In this document: positions 48,601-60,734 of the stretch, piece by piece
How positions within the stretch are numbered: position 1 is the stretch's first letter
How the letters are laid out: each line of letters opens with the position of its first letter
Source of the DNA: Paralichthys olivaceus
Taxonomy: Eukaryota > Chordata > Actinopteri > Pleuronectiformes > Paralichthyidae
Assembly (NCBI RefSeq): GCF_024713975.1
Contig: NC_091098.1
Location: 11,442,816-11,506,815 of the forward strand
DNA: 64,000 nt
Direction: 5' to 3'
Program-made: the position numbers and the translations under genes
Notes under the pieces: generated by a model
Told to the model about the DNA's origin: nothing
Seen by the model: the letters and a program-made list of their open reading frames with translations, nothing else
Databases searched by the model: none

Positions 48601-51600
48601 TGAACAAATGTTGATGAATAAGATTAAGAGGTTTTTACCTGGGTTTGCCCCTACAACCTCAACAACCTGATCGTGGACACACTGAAATTGCAGGAGCTAA
48701 AGAAGAGCAGGCGACGTACTTCAGTTCACAACTACATGTTTATTCAAATGGGATGGCTACTATGAAAAAAGAGAAAACAACAGAGTTCACAAGGACAAAC
48801 GAGCAGGCATTACTCCAGGGAGATTCGATCATATACCCCAATAGAAACCATCACATGTGCACGCTGTGATCACTGGCAACACTGCAACCACAGGTCGTAG
48901 AATTGAGGGTGATGAAAGTCATTGTTTACTAAATTGCATCTTTTAAAAAAGACATTTTCGTGGTGAATTTGTGCATGACATTCCTTGAAGCTTGGAGGTT
49001 TGCTGTTTCTCTTCGCCAGGACCGCTGTTTGGCAGCTCTGGTTCGGGTGGAGAAGACAGAGTTCCTGTCCCCTGTGTTCATCGGCGAGGTCGCCCACGTC
49101 ACGGCTGAGATCACGTACACCTCCAAGCACTCACTGGAGGTGCAGGTCCAAGTTATGGCTGAGAACATCCTCACAGGTGACTTATTTGGAAATGTAAAAA
49201 CAGGCACTTACAGTGTACAACATAGTAAAGTTCAGGTATTGCTTTAACTATCTGATAATAAATGAATAATTTCATTCAAAGTAAATCATTAAAATTTAGT
49301 TTGTATAGTTATAATGTTACACATGCGTTGAGTCAATGATTTTGCTTTGTGGAAATCACGTTGAAGCTGCTATAGGTTTTTTTAAATCTAAGGATCAACA
49401 TCAGGGGAGATTCCTACTAATAAAAACAGAAGTTATGTTGCTGAATAACCTTTGTCTGAGAGGAACTTATAGCAGACACTAACCACAGGTGTTCCAAAAA
49501 ACAATAACCATCTGTCTCTGTAAGACATGACAGTGGGACAGTTTTCGCCAACAGTAGCACCAGGATAAAATTCAATCACTATTTTTTTATTATTCATACA
49601 TGCTTTTTCTGAAATTACGTGGAAAAAAAGCTGCTGATGTGGCCCTCGCAGAACTGTAATACATTCATCCAATCATCTGGACATGACCAGGGAGATGCAC
49701 ACTCTTGAAGCAGAGACGGTAGCCAGAACTTAGCGAGTGAGTCACTTTGAAAAATATAATTCAACTACATAACTGTGATATTCTGCCATTTGATCAGTGG
49801 AGGGCAGCATACGATAAGTAAAGCAGCTCGGAGCAGCATGAACGCTTACAAGCACTTTACAGGAGGAGCTGCATTTAGAGCTGAGACACGGGAATAGAAA
49901 CTCAGAGTCGTGTTGGCTGAGTGATGCAGTCTGTGTGTCTTGTTAATTACTAAGATTTGTGCACCTTTATTGTGTGCCATGTACATAACAAAGCATGCAG
50001 AAACATACATTATGTATGCAGACACATGCACACACACACACGCACGCACGCACACACACACACACACACACACACATGCTACCCAGAGTCCCTTCAGTAA
50101 AGACACAGGGAGGATCACATTGTGCTGACCTAGCGTTGTCTCTGAACCTTTAAATGCCAGAAGCAACAGAAATTCACAGACTGCCTGAAACAACCAAATG
50201 TCACGTGCTGTACTGGAACTTCTTTAGTTCACATCCAGGTTGGATAGACGCTGCATATACCTAGTAATACATGCAAAGATAGACACATGCAACATATCAT
50301 TGAAGTTCTGCAACATGTGCAGTTTCTTGAGATGAACAACAGCAAAGCTCACTGGATTCTGTGTTGTTTTTATTTGTTTTTATGAATTCGAAATGAAGAG
50401 GGAGTTTGATTAAAGCAAAATGTCCCTCTTCCATTTCAGAAGATCCGAGAGAGTGACGTATAGAGAAAGAACGAGGGATATGGAAGTGAGACAGGAAGAC
50501 AAATGGGAGGAGATAAGTAGTCAGACATATCAATGGGCAGAAAGACAGCTGAGAGATTGAAAGAGGAAGCAAGATTGAGAGTACGGAAGAGACGGAAAAA
50601 AGCATGGAGGAAAGGAGGTGTGAGAAACAAAAGAAGTATCCCCTAGACAGCCGTTGCCCTAGCAACAGGCTTATACTGGTTGGTTGGCTGGTTGCTGGGC
50701 TGGAAGCAGGTTGACGGAGGCGGAGGCAGTGATATGAGATGACAGGTGGAGAGAAGCGGATGTACATACAGGCATCTTCACAGGCAGCCCACTATAGTAG
50801 GTGGCCCTGCCAGGAAGGACCTCAGTCAGGAAGAGAGCTGATGGAGGGAATACACTGAAGGCACTTCTCATAGTGTTGCAAACTGTTATTTTCCAAGACG
50901 TTAATTTCATTTTCTTTTTTTTGTTAATTAACATACATTTTTGGCACGTAGTTATTGTTGGCGGCTGTGACTCAGAAGGTAGAGTGGCTCGTCCACTTTT
51001 TAAATTCTGCATGTCAAAGATATTGAACCCCAGAGTGCCCCTGATGGCTGTGCAGACAGTGTGCGATTGATAGAGAAATCGCTGCACATTGAAGCACATT
51101 GTAATATTGTGCGTCAATGGTTGAATGGCAAAACTGTACTGTGAAACGCATTGAGAGGACATCAACACTAGAAAAGCTGCTCTGAAACTGCTCTCTAATT
51201 ACTGAAGCTCTGTATGGTAGTTTTAGTAATTATTAGATTTAACAAACTTTTCCACTTCAATAATTGCACAGCTTTGCGTGTGAGAGCTCAAAGAACAGTA
51301 AACAGTTCTGAAGTCTAGGTGCAGGTTCACTGTCAGGGCAGTGTGGGTGTAATGAAGATGAGGAGCTCATGCTTATGTCGAGAGCAGGCGCCGAGGTGAG
51401 TTCCTCTGGGAGGACAAAACTTCCCTTTCGAGCTCTCTGGAGGCTGCATGGGCCAACCACAACATCTGTGATGGGATTTGCCAACGTAATAGCCCAAATG
51501 ATATGTATAAACTCTGCCTTCACCCTGATTAAGATTAAATGGCATAATTTTTTAGTCTAAAAATACAAAAAAAAAACTTGCATACCACTTTGAGAGAATA

Positions 51601-52442
51601 GAATACGATTTTCAAAGGAATATTCTCCAGTTCTGTGTGGAGTGAGCGGATGACTTTGTGTCCTCAAGTCAGGCACACACACAGGCAGCGTTGACATTAA
51701 AGGAGAGCCAGAGGAGGCTGCAGCCTGGTGGTCTATTAGTTCATAGCTATGGGATGTAGGTCATATGTGTGAAAATGTATGTTTGGTTGCATTTGAGTTG
51801 ACACAGCTGTTATTCATTATATACGTATGGACGTCTCTGTTTCTATAGATTTATTTTTATCTAAACCTCAGTTGGCTTGTCCATGTAAATGAATGGCTGA
51901 GCATGTGTTGATTTGTTACGTATTTAGGTTTTAGAATGTGAATTTGTACAGGAGCTAATTTAAATGTCAATAATTGAGAAAAAGCAGAGGTTACATGTGT
52001 TTTCCACTTTGCACCTAGATGCATGTTTGTGTCTTTATGTGTGTACTACAGTATGTGTATGCACTGTATTGTATACATGCATGTGTGTGCATGGATATAT
52101 GTGTTTTCATCAGTGTTTGGCCCTTTAAAAGGTTCCTGCAGGGCCGAGGGGGAAGAGAAGATAACGGGAGCAGACATTATTTGCTTCTGTCATGTCGTCT
52201 TAGCGTCAGGCCTCACACACTGTGGCCCAGTCAGATACAAACACCAAGAGGATGTACCTGCACACATGCTCTGACACGACGTACGCACGTACCCGACTCC
52301 CTGAGACATGTGGTTGTGTAGGAACGATCTGTGCATGTGCAGCCTGATCTGCACATACTGACACGTTCTGCACAGAAAAGTCATACATCTACACATTCTC
52401 TCTCTCTCTCTCATGCATGCACGCACACAGGCACGCACGCAT

Positions 52443-52512
<70 letters not shown>

Positions 52513-52778
52513 ACTTCCTTCTACACTAATTCTCATACTGAGGCAGGACTGACTGGTGTCACATGTTCCTGGCTGCACTTTTGCTCAGGAAAGATTGTTA
52601 TTCTTTGGCTCTAGAATATGATATTTAGTGTGAGTGCATGTTTATGTACGTTAGAGGTTGAGTGTATGTGTAGCCATGCATGCTTTTACAGCTTTATTCA
52701 TATGTAAGTGTGCATGGGTCTGTGACAGTATATCACACTCTGAGCATGCGTGTTTGTATTTATACATTCATGTTTATT

Positions 52779-52829
<51 letters not shown>

Positions 52830-55800
52830 GGGGGAGGAGGCAAGAATCCAGGTTCCACAGTCAGTCAGGCAGCATCTCGTCAGGCAGTCCTCAGTCACGG
52901 CCCCCCAGGGGAAGGCTGCCTACTGTGGGCACGAGCCGTGATGATTGTCCCCGCTGGGGGGAATGCACATGCGCACAAATGTACTACACATCCGCACTCA
53001 CAAAGAGACCAACACACAACAGCTCAAAGAGATTTGCATATACCTATATTTGTTCAAACATGCATGTAAGTACAGTACACTTACACTGAGTATCTGGGAA
53101 AACTGCATACTGCACACAGATGCAACAGGATACATATAGATAGACTTTACACTTACGCACACACATGCACACACGCATTCATCAAGATCTGCAGATGTGA
53201 AGAGAAAAAAACGTTAATGTATGAATAACGCAGTTACACTTTGAACAAACACACACAAGCAGAATTCTCACAGAGGTAATAATGCTTGTATCGCATGCAC
53301 ACTCAGGCGCAGATTTGCATAAAGACGGCATAGACAGATCGTGCCCCCTTAACACACACACGCATGCATAGACAGAGCTGAGAGCAATGCATTGTGGGTT
53401 GAGGCTTAAAATAAGCATGACAGTTCCTGCCATGATCCTGGTGGGTCACACAACTGCAACGCAGTGTTGTAGGAATACACACACACACACAGACACACAC
53501 AGACACACACACACACACAACCTTTTAAGATGATAAATAACATATAATAATTGTTTCCTTTTGCACTTAAAAAAGATTATTCATGCTTTATTAAAGACGT
53601 GTACATTCATCGAATCAGTAACACCAACAGCAACATTTGAGGCTAGGATGACTTTTGTAGCAGAGAAAAGGACCTGAGGGCAGATCTGAGGTCTAGAACT
53701 GGATAGACAACACTCCTCTCATACTAAGCACAACAGACTACTGTTTATTTAGAGTCACTCTGCAACATGTCAACTGTGGAGTTTTTGTTTTCCCATTTTT
53801 ATATTTTCATGTTTAAAAAGTGAGGTGCTCACTAAATCAATATTCACCGCTGAGTCTCATAAACTTAAATAAACCCTAATGTTGATAGTTTCTGTCAGAA
53901 AGCTCTGTCACAAAACTCAACTCCTGTCATGATTTAATTTCTCCCTATCAGGCTGTAACATCCCACAGTGCAACTGTAATGTAGTTAAAACTAATGGAGC
54001 CTTGGCTCAGCACAGTGGAAAATGTGGTTTTGATCACAGAGATCAAGCACTGAGGATGAATCTCTCTGCACTGTCTCTGAGCCTGGAACACGCTGTTCAG
54101 GAAGGAGAAGGAGTTTTTTTTGCTCCGGAGGAAGAATGAAGGGTATAGTGGGTAAGAGACGAAGGGGAGAGCAGAGGGGTGAACGAGTAAAAGGCTGCAA
54201 TAAATCAAGTGAAACTGCTTGAGGTAAAAGAAATGGATCCGGGTGGGGTGCACAGAAAGAGGATGGAGCAAAAAGAGAGGGAGAGGAACAAGAAGATTTT
54301 ATTTTAAAGATCTTAGAGCAGTGTAGGCTCAGGTTTGGTATTCTTTTGAGTGATAACAGACATTTTGCATTTAGGATTTTTCAAGACCAGCATGAAGTCA
54401 TGATTGATGCCTTAAGCTTAGATTTAAGGGGACAGGACGAAGAATAAACAAAGACTTTCCTCTTGAGCTCCCATACTCATATCACCCCCCCCCACAAAAT
54501 GCTTTAACTTATAATGAAATCTGCAGCCTGTTTGGAAGGGACTGTTCTCTTGTCCTGTGTTAATGCTCCAGAACTCCTTCGGAATGATTCCTCATGAGTG
54601 ACTCCTCCTTAAACAGTTCTACCATATACTGTCACTTGTTATTGTCTCCACACTGGATGTTGTGTGCAGAGCTTATCATTGAAAGTCTGTGGTGCAGTGT
54701 AAAGTAACAAAACTTTGTTCATCCTGCCTGGTTTGTCTGCAGTGACGATAGTCAATGCTTTTCATAAAATGCGGCTGAAATTGCTTTATTACTATTCACA
54801 TATTTGACTTTTATATAAGTTCAATAGGCCTGTTATGCAATCGACAAAATGTTCATACGCAAGTTCACAACTTTTCAAAATAAAACACTTATAATAAATC
54901 ATTGCAGCTACAAAACGAACAATGTCCTTTAAATTCGAAGACAAATCACCAAACAGGAAATGATTCTATAAATGCTGTTGCTATGACTGAGATCAGCACC
55001 TGTGACTCAAGAGTGTGCTGTAAAACATTCTGCTGGTTTGGCTGCTGCTGCTTTGTGTTGATACCTGATTTGCTGTGATCGGTGGAAAGTATAATATTTT
55101 TGGGGTTGACGTATTAACTGTCAGACAAATCAGATTTTTCCTATTCCTCATTTTACTGCCAGATTTTATGTGCCTGTGCTTTCCATTGTTGCTATGCTTA
55201 CATCATTATGTTTTATTACTTCTTATGTCAAAGTGCTTTCTGTTTGCTGACAATATATTCCTGTAAAATTAGCGAAGAGATGTCAGTTGGACTATCTGAT
55301 GTGTAATATCCTGCTCACATGCAGGTTTCTTCTTGTAAGTTCATGCCCTCATTGCACTGCTGCAAATCTGTCACACCTTGCACTGCCAAGTACCTGTCAT
55401 CAGAACATCCACATTTCCGTCTTATATTCATGGAGCTCCTGGTTTTAAAGCTTAGAGAAACTAGACAAACCATGATCCATGAAGTCACTATGTTTTTGGT
55501 GTGTTTCTTCAGCATTGTGCCAGGGTGTGGAAATCTGACTGAGCAGATTTGGAGCTTGTGTTCAGTGTGGTCACAGCCAAATTCTTATTCTTATCCCATT
55601 CACACAATTCATTAATGCTAACTAAGTAAGCCAGCTGTCCCCATTTTTAGTTGCACCTCCTCCATTGTGGCTTATTTTTGTTCTCCACAATCACTTATAA
55701 ACCACATAGTCACATAGAAACCAATATGAACAACAAACCTATTCTACATGTTACAGTTTTAAGGTGAATTTAGACACAGTTTGTTTCCCCTTAACAACTT

Positions 55801-58800
55801 GCATGATACTGTGAAGTTTAAGTAGTGTGAAGGTAATAAGGGTGCAGGCGATAACATGATCAAACACTGACATTGTCTTCATTTGATACAGAGGGATTTC
55901 AAATTCAAATCCAGAGCCCACGTTACTATCTGGTCAAAAAAGGTTATCAGTCAGACTGGGAATGGTTCTTAGCTGGCCGGTTCATTCCAGTGCTTCACCC
56001 TCCAGTCTTTGTCTCTCTTTCTTTCTCTCTTTCTCACTCCTCCTCTTCTTCCCTCCATCCTAAACACAGTTCACTTAAAGGGTCCAGCAGGAACTAATAA
56101 TAGTCACTCAGTCTTGGTAGAGTCAAGGATATGTAAATATGCCTCCCTTTCTCCTGTGGGCAACTTCCTGGTTGCTGGCAAGGGCGGGAGCCAATGAAAG
56201 GAGGAGGAGGAGGAGAGAAGTGCGGTCGGCATGGTAACGCGGCTCGACTGTCTGCATGATTTTAACTTGGGTGTAAAATGCAGATGTTATCCACGACGAC
56301 TAGCCTGCTACTCCCTCAGTCTTCCTTTAACTTCACATTTCCTGTGGCAAAGTCTCAGTCACAGTGACACCCCAATTCTCCTTTTTTCATTTCATTATTT
56401 TTTATGTATGATGTGTCCTACTTTTATTTTTTCTCCATGTTGATGCACTGCACAGCTTTAATTTTGTAAACCATCCATCCCAGTGAAACTCCCCTCGCAG
56501 TTAATCAGATGGTGCAGCCTCAAGTAAGAAGCCTTTCACCTATACAGGCTGTGATTTCATTTCAACCTGATGGCCCTGTGCTGTCTTTAATCTCTGCGTC
56601 TCCCTTGCATGCCATAACAACACAACCTCAAAATAGCCCCCCTCTCTCTGTTAGGGAATTAAGTGAAAAAGTGTAAGCAGAACCGAGCAGATATTACTAT
56701 GACAACCTCTCCGCCTGATTGCTATGAGATGTGATTTCCACAAGTTTCATACTTTTATCTTATGGTTCTTAACTTTCTGTCGGAAGGAAGAGCTCATGCT
56801 GCAGCCTCCAACGCCCTCAATATTTTATGATCTATAAGGTGAAAAATCTATTGGATCTAATGGATAAAATGTTAATGTCAGTGTTTTTCTATCATATTGA
56901 CCCAAAAAGGGCTGGGCCCAACAGTTCCAAATTTAATGAAAATATGTTGAGTCGTTTTTGGTAATCCTGCTGACAAATAAACAAACTAACTAATAAACAA
57001 ACTAGAACTTGGAGAGCATATAGGTCTGCCAAGGTTAACGCTCTAGCTTACCATGTTGAAGATAGTAAAAAACAAAATCCTGGATCCACCTGATCTGGAT
57101 CCAGAAATTGGATGGGTTCTCTCTTCTCTGACTCCCACCCCCAATAAAAATTGATTGTTTAATAGGTTTTAACGTTTTTTGCATAATCTTGCAATCTGCT
57201 ATACTTCTGTAACTACGGATGAAAACATAAGCTCTTTGGTGGTGGTAATAATTTTACTTAATATCCATTAATGCACAGGTTTATTCAGTAATTCTCTTTA
57301 TCCTTTCTCATTGGAGTTTGGGAAAAGAACAGAACAAGGAAAAAATGAAGCTGCTATTGACAAAACAATATAACACACATATATCCATGTTTGCTGGTAG
57401 TTGTTTTGATGGACTGAATGAAAGATGTCCTATTGTGTGAAATCTGGATTTTTTGTTTTCATTTGAAAGACTCTTGTGATTCGTTTTTGAAAAAGTGCTC
57501 ATGAAAACCATTTTAATTGTCACAGAAGACAACACCTCTAATAATAATGTGTCAAACAGCAAAACAATGAATGTCACAACAATTTTAATGAGTGAATTCA
57601 TATTCCACCCATTTTATATTTACATTATACAAATGCAGATAGTTTGGGATTGATAAAGATCAGGCTAAACAATCTGCAAACCTCCTTAACAAGTTAAGCT
57701 TGAACAAAACATGAATTATTGTCTTTGAATATTTTCCTCAATTGTATTCTGTCCCTTTGTCTGCAAGAGAATGTCTAATGTTTGGACAGCACCAGTTGCT
57801 TTGTAAAATTTGGTTTGTGTTAACAAGTGTCTGCTTTGACAACAGCAGTTTCTAAATGGTTTGCTCCATTGTTGTTTTCTTCAAAAGAAACATCAAACAT
57901 CAAAAACATGTCAATTTAGTTGGTAGCAGACTCCACGCTGACATTTTCCTGGGAAAAATAATTAATCCTTTTTTCTCTGTGACTGCAGGTGCAATGAAGC
58001 TGTCCAACAAGGCTGCGCTGTGGTACGTTCCCGTCTCTCTGAAGAATGTCGACAAGATTATGGAGGTGCCGCCTATCAAGGTACATCCATTCTGACCTTA
58101 GCAGACAGATTTTTGGCATTTTACCTGTCAGCTGTCCTCTCTTTATCAGACTCTCTTTCCTCCATATGTATGAGAAATTACACGGGAGGTCGAGGACAGC
58201 GAATCCATTGGGTCAAAATAAAAATGACATGTAACACTGCGAAAAGGTCCTATGTGCTCCTCTTGTTTCTCTTGAAACCCAGTGTATTAAAATAGTTTTA
58301 TATATAGCCATGCAGGGACAGGTGTTTAATGGATGTGTAAATGTGTTCTGTAGTATGCCAGTGCAGAGCAAGCAGAGGAGGGCAAAAAGCGCTACGAGGC
58401 TCAGAAGCTGGAGAGACTGGAGACTAAAACAAGGATTAAAGACGTGGTGTCACCTCCATCCAACCCAGGTAATATCCTGTACCCTTAAAGGCTCCAAACA
58501 CAAACATACAACATCAACAGAAATCTGAAGTTATGGATTATGCTTTTAACTCCCTCATAGATTGAAGATGTTGCAGTTGTTGAAACACTGTAATTACAGT
58601 GAAATATTATTGCAAAATACTGATTTAATAAAAGTAACTTATTTCTGTAGCGTAATGAAAAAATCCCTCATGCTTTCAGTATTTAATGTGCAATCCATTG
58701 TTGCAACGTTGCAACTTCAACATATGTTGGAAATACAAGAAAACACTTCCAATTTTTTTTTCAAATGTGCTTTATTGCTGTGCAAAAGTTTTCAGTCATC

Positions 58801-59088
58801 ATGTTAATAAAGTTATTAACTTAAAGTTATTTGTCATCTTTGTGCAACCGCAGAGGATCCAACAAAAGGTATGATATGTTGTTGAGCATGCTGCATGTCA
58901 GTTCATGTGTGGAAGCATCAAGTGTTAGTCTGTGTTGGCTTGTTTGGGCCAAATATACACTCGTTAAGTTTTTTGGGGTGTTTGTGTGTTTTGCACTGCA
59001 GAGCAGCACACTGTGGGTTTCAGCCAGTCCAGTCTGATCCATCTGGTGGGCCCCTCTGACTGCACACTACACGACTGTGTTCATGGAG
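42420..59088 (+). CDS. acot7: acyl-CoA thioesterase 7 (5' part, first hotdog domain)
   Basis: Acot7 hydrolyses long-chain acyl-CoA to fatty acid and CoA in the cytosol, notably in neurons. Exons are 42420-42469 (1a) or 45819-45934 (1b), then 48048-48165, 49020-49176, 57989-58080, 58354-58468, an optional 58854-58868, and 59002-59088. All phases agree and all borders are GT-AG. The translation closely follows mammalian ACOT7: IMRPDDANIMGNVHGGTILK, EFLSPVFIGEVAHVTAEITY, LWYVPVSLKNVDK, GKKRYEAQKLERLETK and SSLIHLVGPSDCTLHD. The active-site Asn of the first hotdog domain (RPDDAN) is kept. The partner Asp of the second hotdog domain lies in exons beyond the right edge, so the gene is partial: about 206 codons with exon 1a, or 211 with the microexon. 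No matching exon was found between 59089 and 64000. Confidence 0.93.
42645..42830 (+). CDS. unidentified ORF, possible terminal exon
   Basis: The frame is open from a stop at 42594 to TAA at 42828. The C-terminal part reads FDYVNQFQGFQPEQLCRWSD then LCRRLHDDLKHRYDALKLPR and a basic end. It looks coding-like (mixed composition, few rare residues), and its TAA stop overlaps an AATAAA signal (42826-42831). No family was recognised and no start codon in good context was found. It could be a last exon of an unannotated gene, a retroposed fragment, or chance. It lies inside acot7 intron 1. Confidence 0.3.
   Translation: MVHIETVSASPGSSVFDYVNQFQGFQPEQLCRWSDLCRRLHDDLKHRYDALKLPRTRRGRQ
43119..43170. 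repeat. (CTGT)n/(CTAT)n tetranucleotide repeat
   Basis: About ten CTGT units pass into CTAT and CTGC units within acot7 intron 1. Confidence 0.94.
43518..43868 (+). mobile_element. dispersed repeat, MITE-like (copy 1)
   Basis: The sequence from CAGTGTGTAGAATTTTGTGA to ATCATGAGGATTATTCTACA is shared at high identity with 61934-62287. This copy lacks the right terminus seen in the other. Confidence 0.75.
43870..45440. other. acot7: acot7 intron 1a interior
   Basis: AT-rich non-coding sequence. No exon, RNA gene or recognised repeat was seen. Confidence 0.6.
45447..45509. repeat. (TC)31 tract
   Basis: A pure CT/GA repeat of about 63 bases lies 310-370 bases upstream of acot7 exon 1b. Confidence 0.97.
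45574..45610. repeat. (TG)18 microsatellite
   Basis: A TG repeat lies 65 bases after the TC tract and about 210 bases before the exon 1b ATG. Confidence 0.97.
45819..45934 (+). CDS. acot7: acot7 alternative first exon 1b
   Basis: ATG at 45819 opens 38 codons (MRCFRPRRAADEVDKLVKRP ... SSTSQLS) and ends AG|GTAGAT in phase 2. It therefore joins exon 2 as S-R-I-M-R-P just as exon 1a does. Mammalian ACOT7 has several alternative first exons. This N-terminus is basic, and whether it directs targeting cannot be judged. The frame is open with a good donor, but transcription is inferred. Confidence 0.65.
47335..47835 (-). mobile_element. Penelope-like element fragment (GIY-YIG nuclease end)
   Basis: On the minus strand an ORF reads KQSVHKQMAQHRCTTSSG, SAVYLY, ILAREGRWFERGVKEAIFVK and CLRHQLSTTYNVVQDSLP. 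This matches the C-terminal GIY-YIG-type region of fish Penelope-like retroelements (MAQHRRATSSG, WFERGVKEAIYVK, LRHHLS). The GIY motif itself and the reverse transcriptase are missing and the glycine-rich NRGGG is degenerate, so it is a dead fragment. Confidence 0.7.
48048..48165 (+). CDS. acot7: acot7 exon 2
   Basis: The acceptor is CTGCAG|G and the donor GGG|GTGAGA. The exon encodes IMRPDDANIMGNVHGGTILK and MIEEAGCIIGTRHCNTQNG, the start of the first hotdog domain, with the catalytic Asn in RPDDAN. Confidence 0.96.
49020..49176 (+). CDS. acot7: acot7 exon 3
   Basis: The acceptor is TTCGCCAG|G and the donor ACAG|GTGACT. 52 codons plus one base encode DRCLAALVRVEKTEFLSPVF and IGEVAHVTAEITYTSKHSLE, core strands of the hotdog fold. 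Confidence 0.96.
50028..50076. repeat. (CA)n with CGCA units
   Basis: A CA repeat interrupted by three CGCA units. Confidence 0.95.
50959..51183 (+). mobile_element. tRNA-derived SINE copy
   Basis: The copy starts GGCGGCTGTGACTCAGAAGG and ends near ACACTAGAAAAGCTG, with GTGCCCCTGATGGCTG inside. It matches the SINE at 59417 but lacks part of the promoter-side region. Confidence 0.7.
52397..52514. repeat. (CT)n-(GCAC)n-(CA)n composite repeat
   Basis: A CT run, then about a dozen GCAC units, then about 20 CA units. The GCAC and CA parts alternate purine and pyrimidine for almost 95 bases. Confidence 0.95.
52781..52828. repeat. (GT)24 microsatellite
   Basis: An uninterrupted GT repeat in acot7 intron 3. 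Confidence 0.97.
53479..53519. repeat. (CA)n with CAGA interruptions
   Basis: A short CA repeat with two GACA interruptions. Confidence 0.92.
56880..57200. mobile_element. LINE 3'-end-like fragments (RTE type?)
   Basis: The text TGAGTCGTTTTTGGTAATCC, TGCTGACAAATAAACAAAC and CTGCCAAGGTTAACG, then CCTGATCTGGATCCAGAAAT, is characteristic of a widespread fish LINE tail region. No reverse-transcriptase part is present. Confidence 0.5.
57989..58080 (+). CDS. acot7: acot7 exon 4
   Basis: The acceptor is GACTGCAG|GT and the donor AAG|GTACAT. It encodes AMKLSNKAALWYVPVSLKNV then DKIMEVPPIK, the end of the first hotdog domain. Confidence 0.96.
58354..58468 (+). CDS. acot7: acot7 exon 5 (linker)
   Basis: The acceptor is TCTGTAG|T and the donor CCAG|GTAATA. 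It encodes YASAEQAEEGKKRYEAQKLE and RLETKTRIKDVVSPPSNP, the charged linker between the two hotdog domains. Confidence 0.95.
58854..58868 (+). CDS. acot7: acot7 candidate 15-nt microexon
   Basis: AGGATCCAACAAAAG lies between an ACCGCAG acceptor and a GTATGA donor. In frame it adds five residues (EDPTK). Skipping it also keeps the frame and gives NPEQHTVGFSQ, the same length as the human segment NPEPNTVSYSQ, so it would be an optional cassette. A TGC motif sits ten bases before the exon. Only transcript data can prove it is used. Confidence 0.5.
59002..59088 (+). CDS. acot7: acot7 exon 6 (start of second hotdog domain)
   Basis: The acceptor is GCACTGCAG|A and the donor GGAG|GTGAGT. It encodes QHTVGFSQSSLIHLVGPSDC then TLHDCVHG. 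It is the last acot7 exon in the window. Human has HGFVHGG where this has HDCVHGG. Confidence 0.95.
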
Positions 59089-59416
59089 GTGAGTCCAACT
59101 GTTTCTTTTTTATTTACTGACTCAGGTCCAAAGTCCATCCGTTTTATATGCTGGTGTGAAGAATGAGTAGTCTCTAAAGGTCCAGTAAGCAATTATTTTA
59201 GAGGTGAATTAAATGACTACCTGTACCTTGAGGCGTCAAACTTATCTCCAAAGAGACCCAGAATTTGTAGCTGGATAAAACCAAAGCTGAAGAGAAGGGA
59301 GAGCTGAACTTATTAATGAAGTGGACAGAAACACGACTCCAGCAGGTTAACACTCCCAGTGGTATCTCAGGTCTGGGTTTCTTTTAGTTTTTTTTTCTGC
59401 ACTCCAGCTTTTTTTT

Positions 59417-59693
59417 GGGCAGCTGTGGCTCAGGAGGTAGAGCCAGTCCTCCACTAACCAGAGGGTTGGTAGTTTGATCCTCTATTCCATGAGCTGAAGT
59501 GTCTTTGGGCAAGATGCTAAACTCCAGATTGCCCCTGATGACTGCGTCTGCAGAGTGTGAGTGTGAGTGATGAGTTATAGAGAAAGTGCTGCGCAGTGTG
59601 AATGGGGGAATGGAAAACACTGTACTGTAAAGTTCTTTGAGTGGCAATCAAGCCTAGAAAAGGGCTACATAAACACAGACCATTACCATTTAC
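59417..59693 (+). mobile_element. tRNA-derived SINE, near full length
   Basis: The element starts GGGCAGCTGTGGCTCAGGAG, has the B-box-like GGTAGTTTGATCC, and includes GTGTCTTTGGGCAAGATGCT and ATTGCCCCTGATGACTG. It ends GGGCTACATAAACACAGACC and CATTACCATT. This is a well-known teleost SINE layout. It lies in the acot7 intron after exon 6. Confidence 0.75.
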
Positions 59694-60688
59694 TTTCAGT
59701 GGTGTCCAACCTCTTTATATACAGTCTATGTGTCCAACATGTCCAAGAGTGGTTGATGTCATTTTCATGATATGATGATATTTTCTAAGAATCCAGTGAG
59801 GAGATGCAGTTCCTCTTAACTAAATTGACCAATGTGTTTGTAATTACCTTTTCATAGTTTTATATTATACATTTTAGCCTAAAGAATATAACTGCACATT
59901 ATTTTCTCTAAAAGGAAGTAGCATTGCTGTAAGCGTGCAGTAAATGAACACACATCTCTTGCTGTAATTTTCTTCTAGTATTTAAATAAATGCAAAGTAT
60001 CATTTTATAACTTATAACACTGTGTGATTGATCCAGTCTGTACATCTGCTGTTTCAGTGCAGTCTCCAAGTCGCCCTCTGCCACTTAGTCTCCGCTCTAT
60101 CTGAGATCAAGGCAGGGAAAGGCGAGACTGTCCACTGCTTTGGTACTGTATGGAAATCCTGCAGAGGGAGAGTATTAAACAGAGACACTTACACAGAGAA
60201 CATATAGAAAAGGATTAAAAGGTCAGAAGAATGGAGGGAGGCAGAGATTCATAGAAGACAAAGAGATGGAAACAGAAGGAGAAGAGAAAAGCAACATTTA
60301 TGACTAGTGATCAAACATTTCAACACATGTACACACAAGATTCTCCGTCATACAGGATATACAGTTTATATTCTCATATGCTTTCAGTATCTAAATTGTT
60401 TTGTTAATTCTGTCCTCAGCAGTTCTCATGAATCACCAACAAGGTTCCCAAGTTTTATAGCCTTTAGCATCAACCCCCTCAGTCAGTACACTGGCACAGC
60501 GTGTCCTGTGGGACAGTAGAGTCACAGAGGAAGAAATGCTGCTGAATTTAATAGAAAGTGAAGCATCCTTGAGAAAGAATTTTATGGCCATTAGTGCTCC
60601 TAAGTGAGTGGACGAGAGATGAAAGTAAAATGTGTTTTTAGGTTCTGTAATGGAAATGGTAGTTTCTTCACTGTGTGTTTTTCTGTAG

Positions 60689-60734
<46 letters not shown>

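Larger units (their letters stand above)
49177..57988. other. acot7: acot7 intron 3 (8.8 kb)
   Basis: A long intron with CA/GT-rich stretches at 50028-50076, 52397-52514, 52781-52828 and 53479-53519, a SINE at 50959-51183, and LINE-end-like sequence at 56880-57200. The ORFs in it are low-complexity translations or chance. No exon was recognised. Confidence 0.85.

Noticed and set aside
50297..51168. Overlapping minus-strand ORFs of 156 and 165 codons
   Set aside because: They sit in an acot7 intron and partly over a SINE, with no domain features or codon pattern that would suggest a gene.
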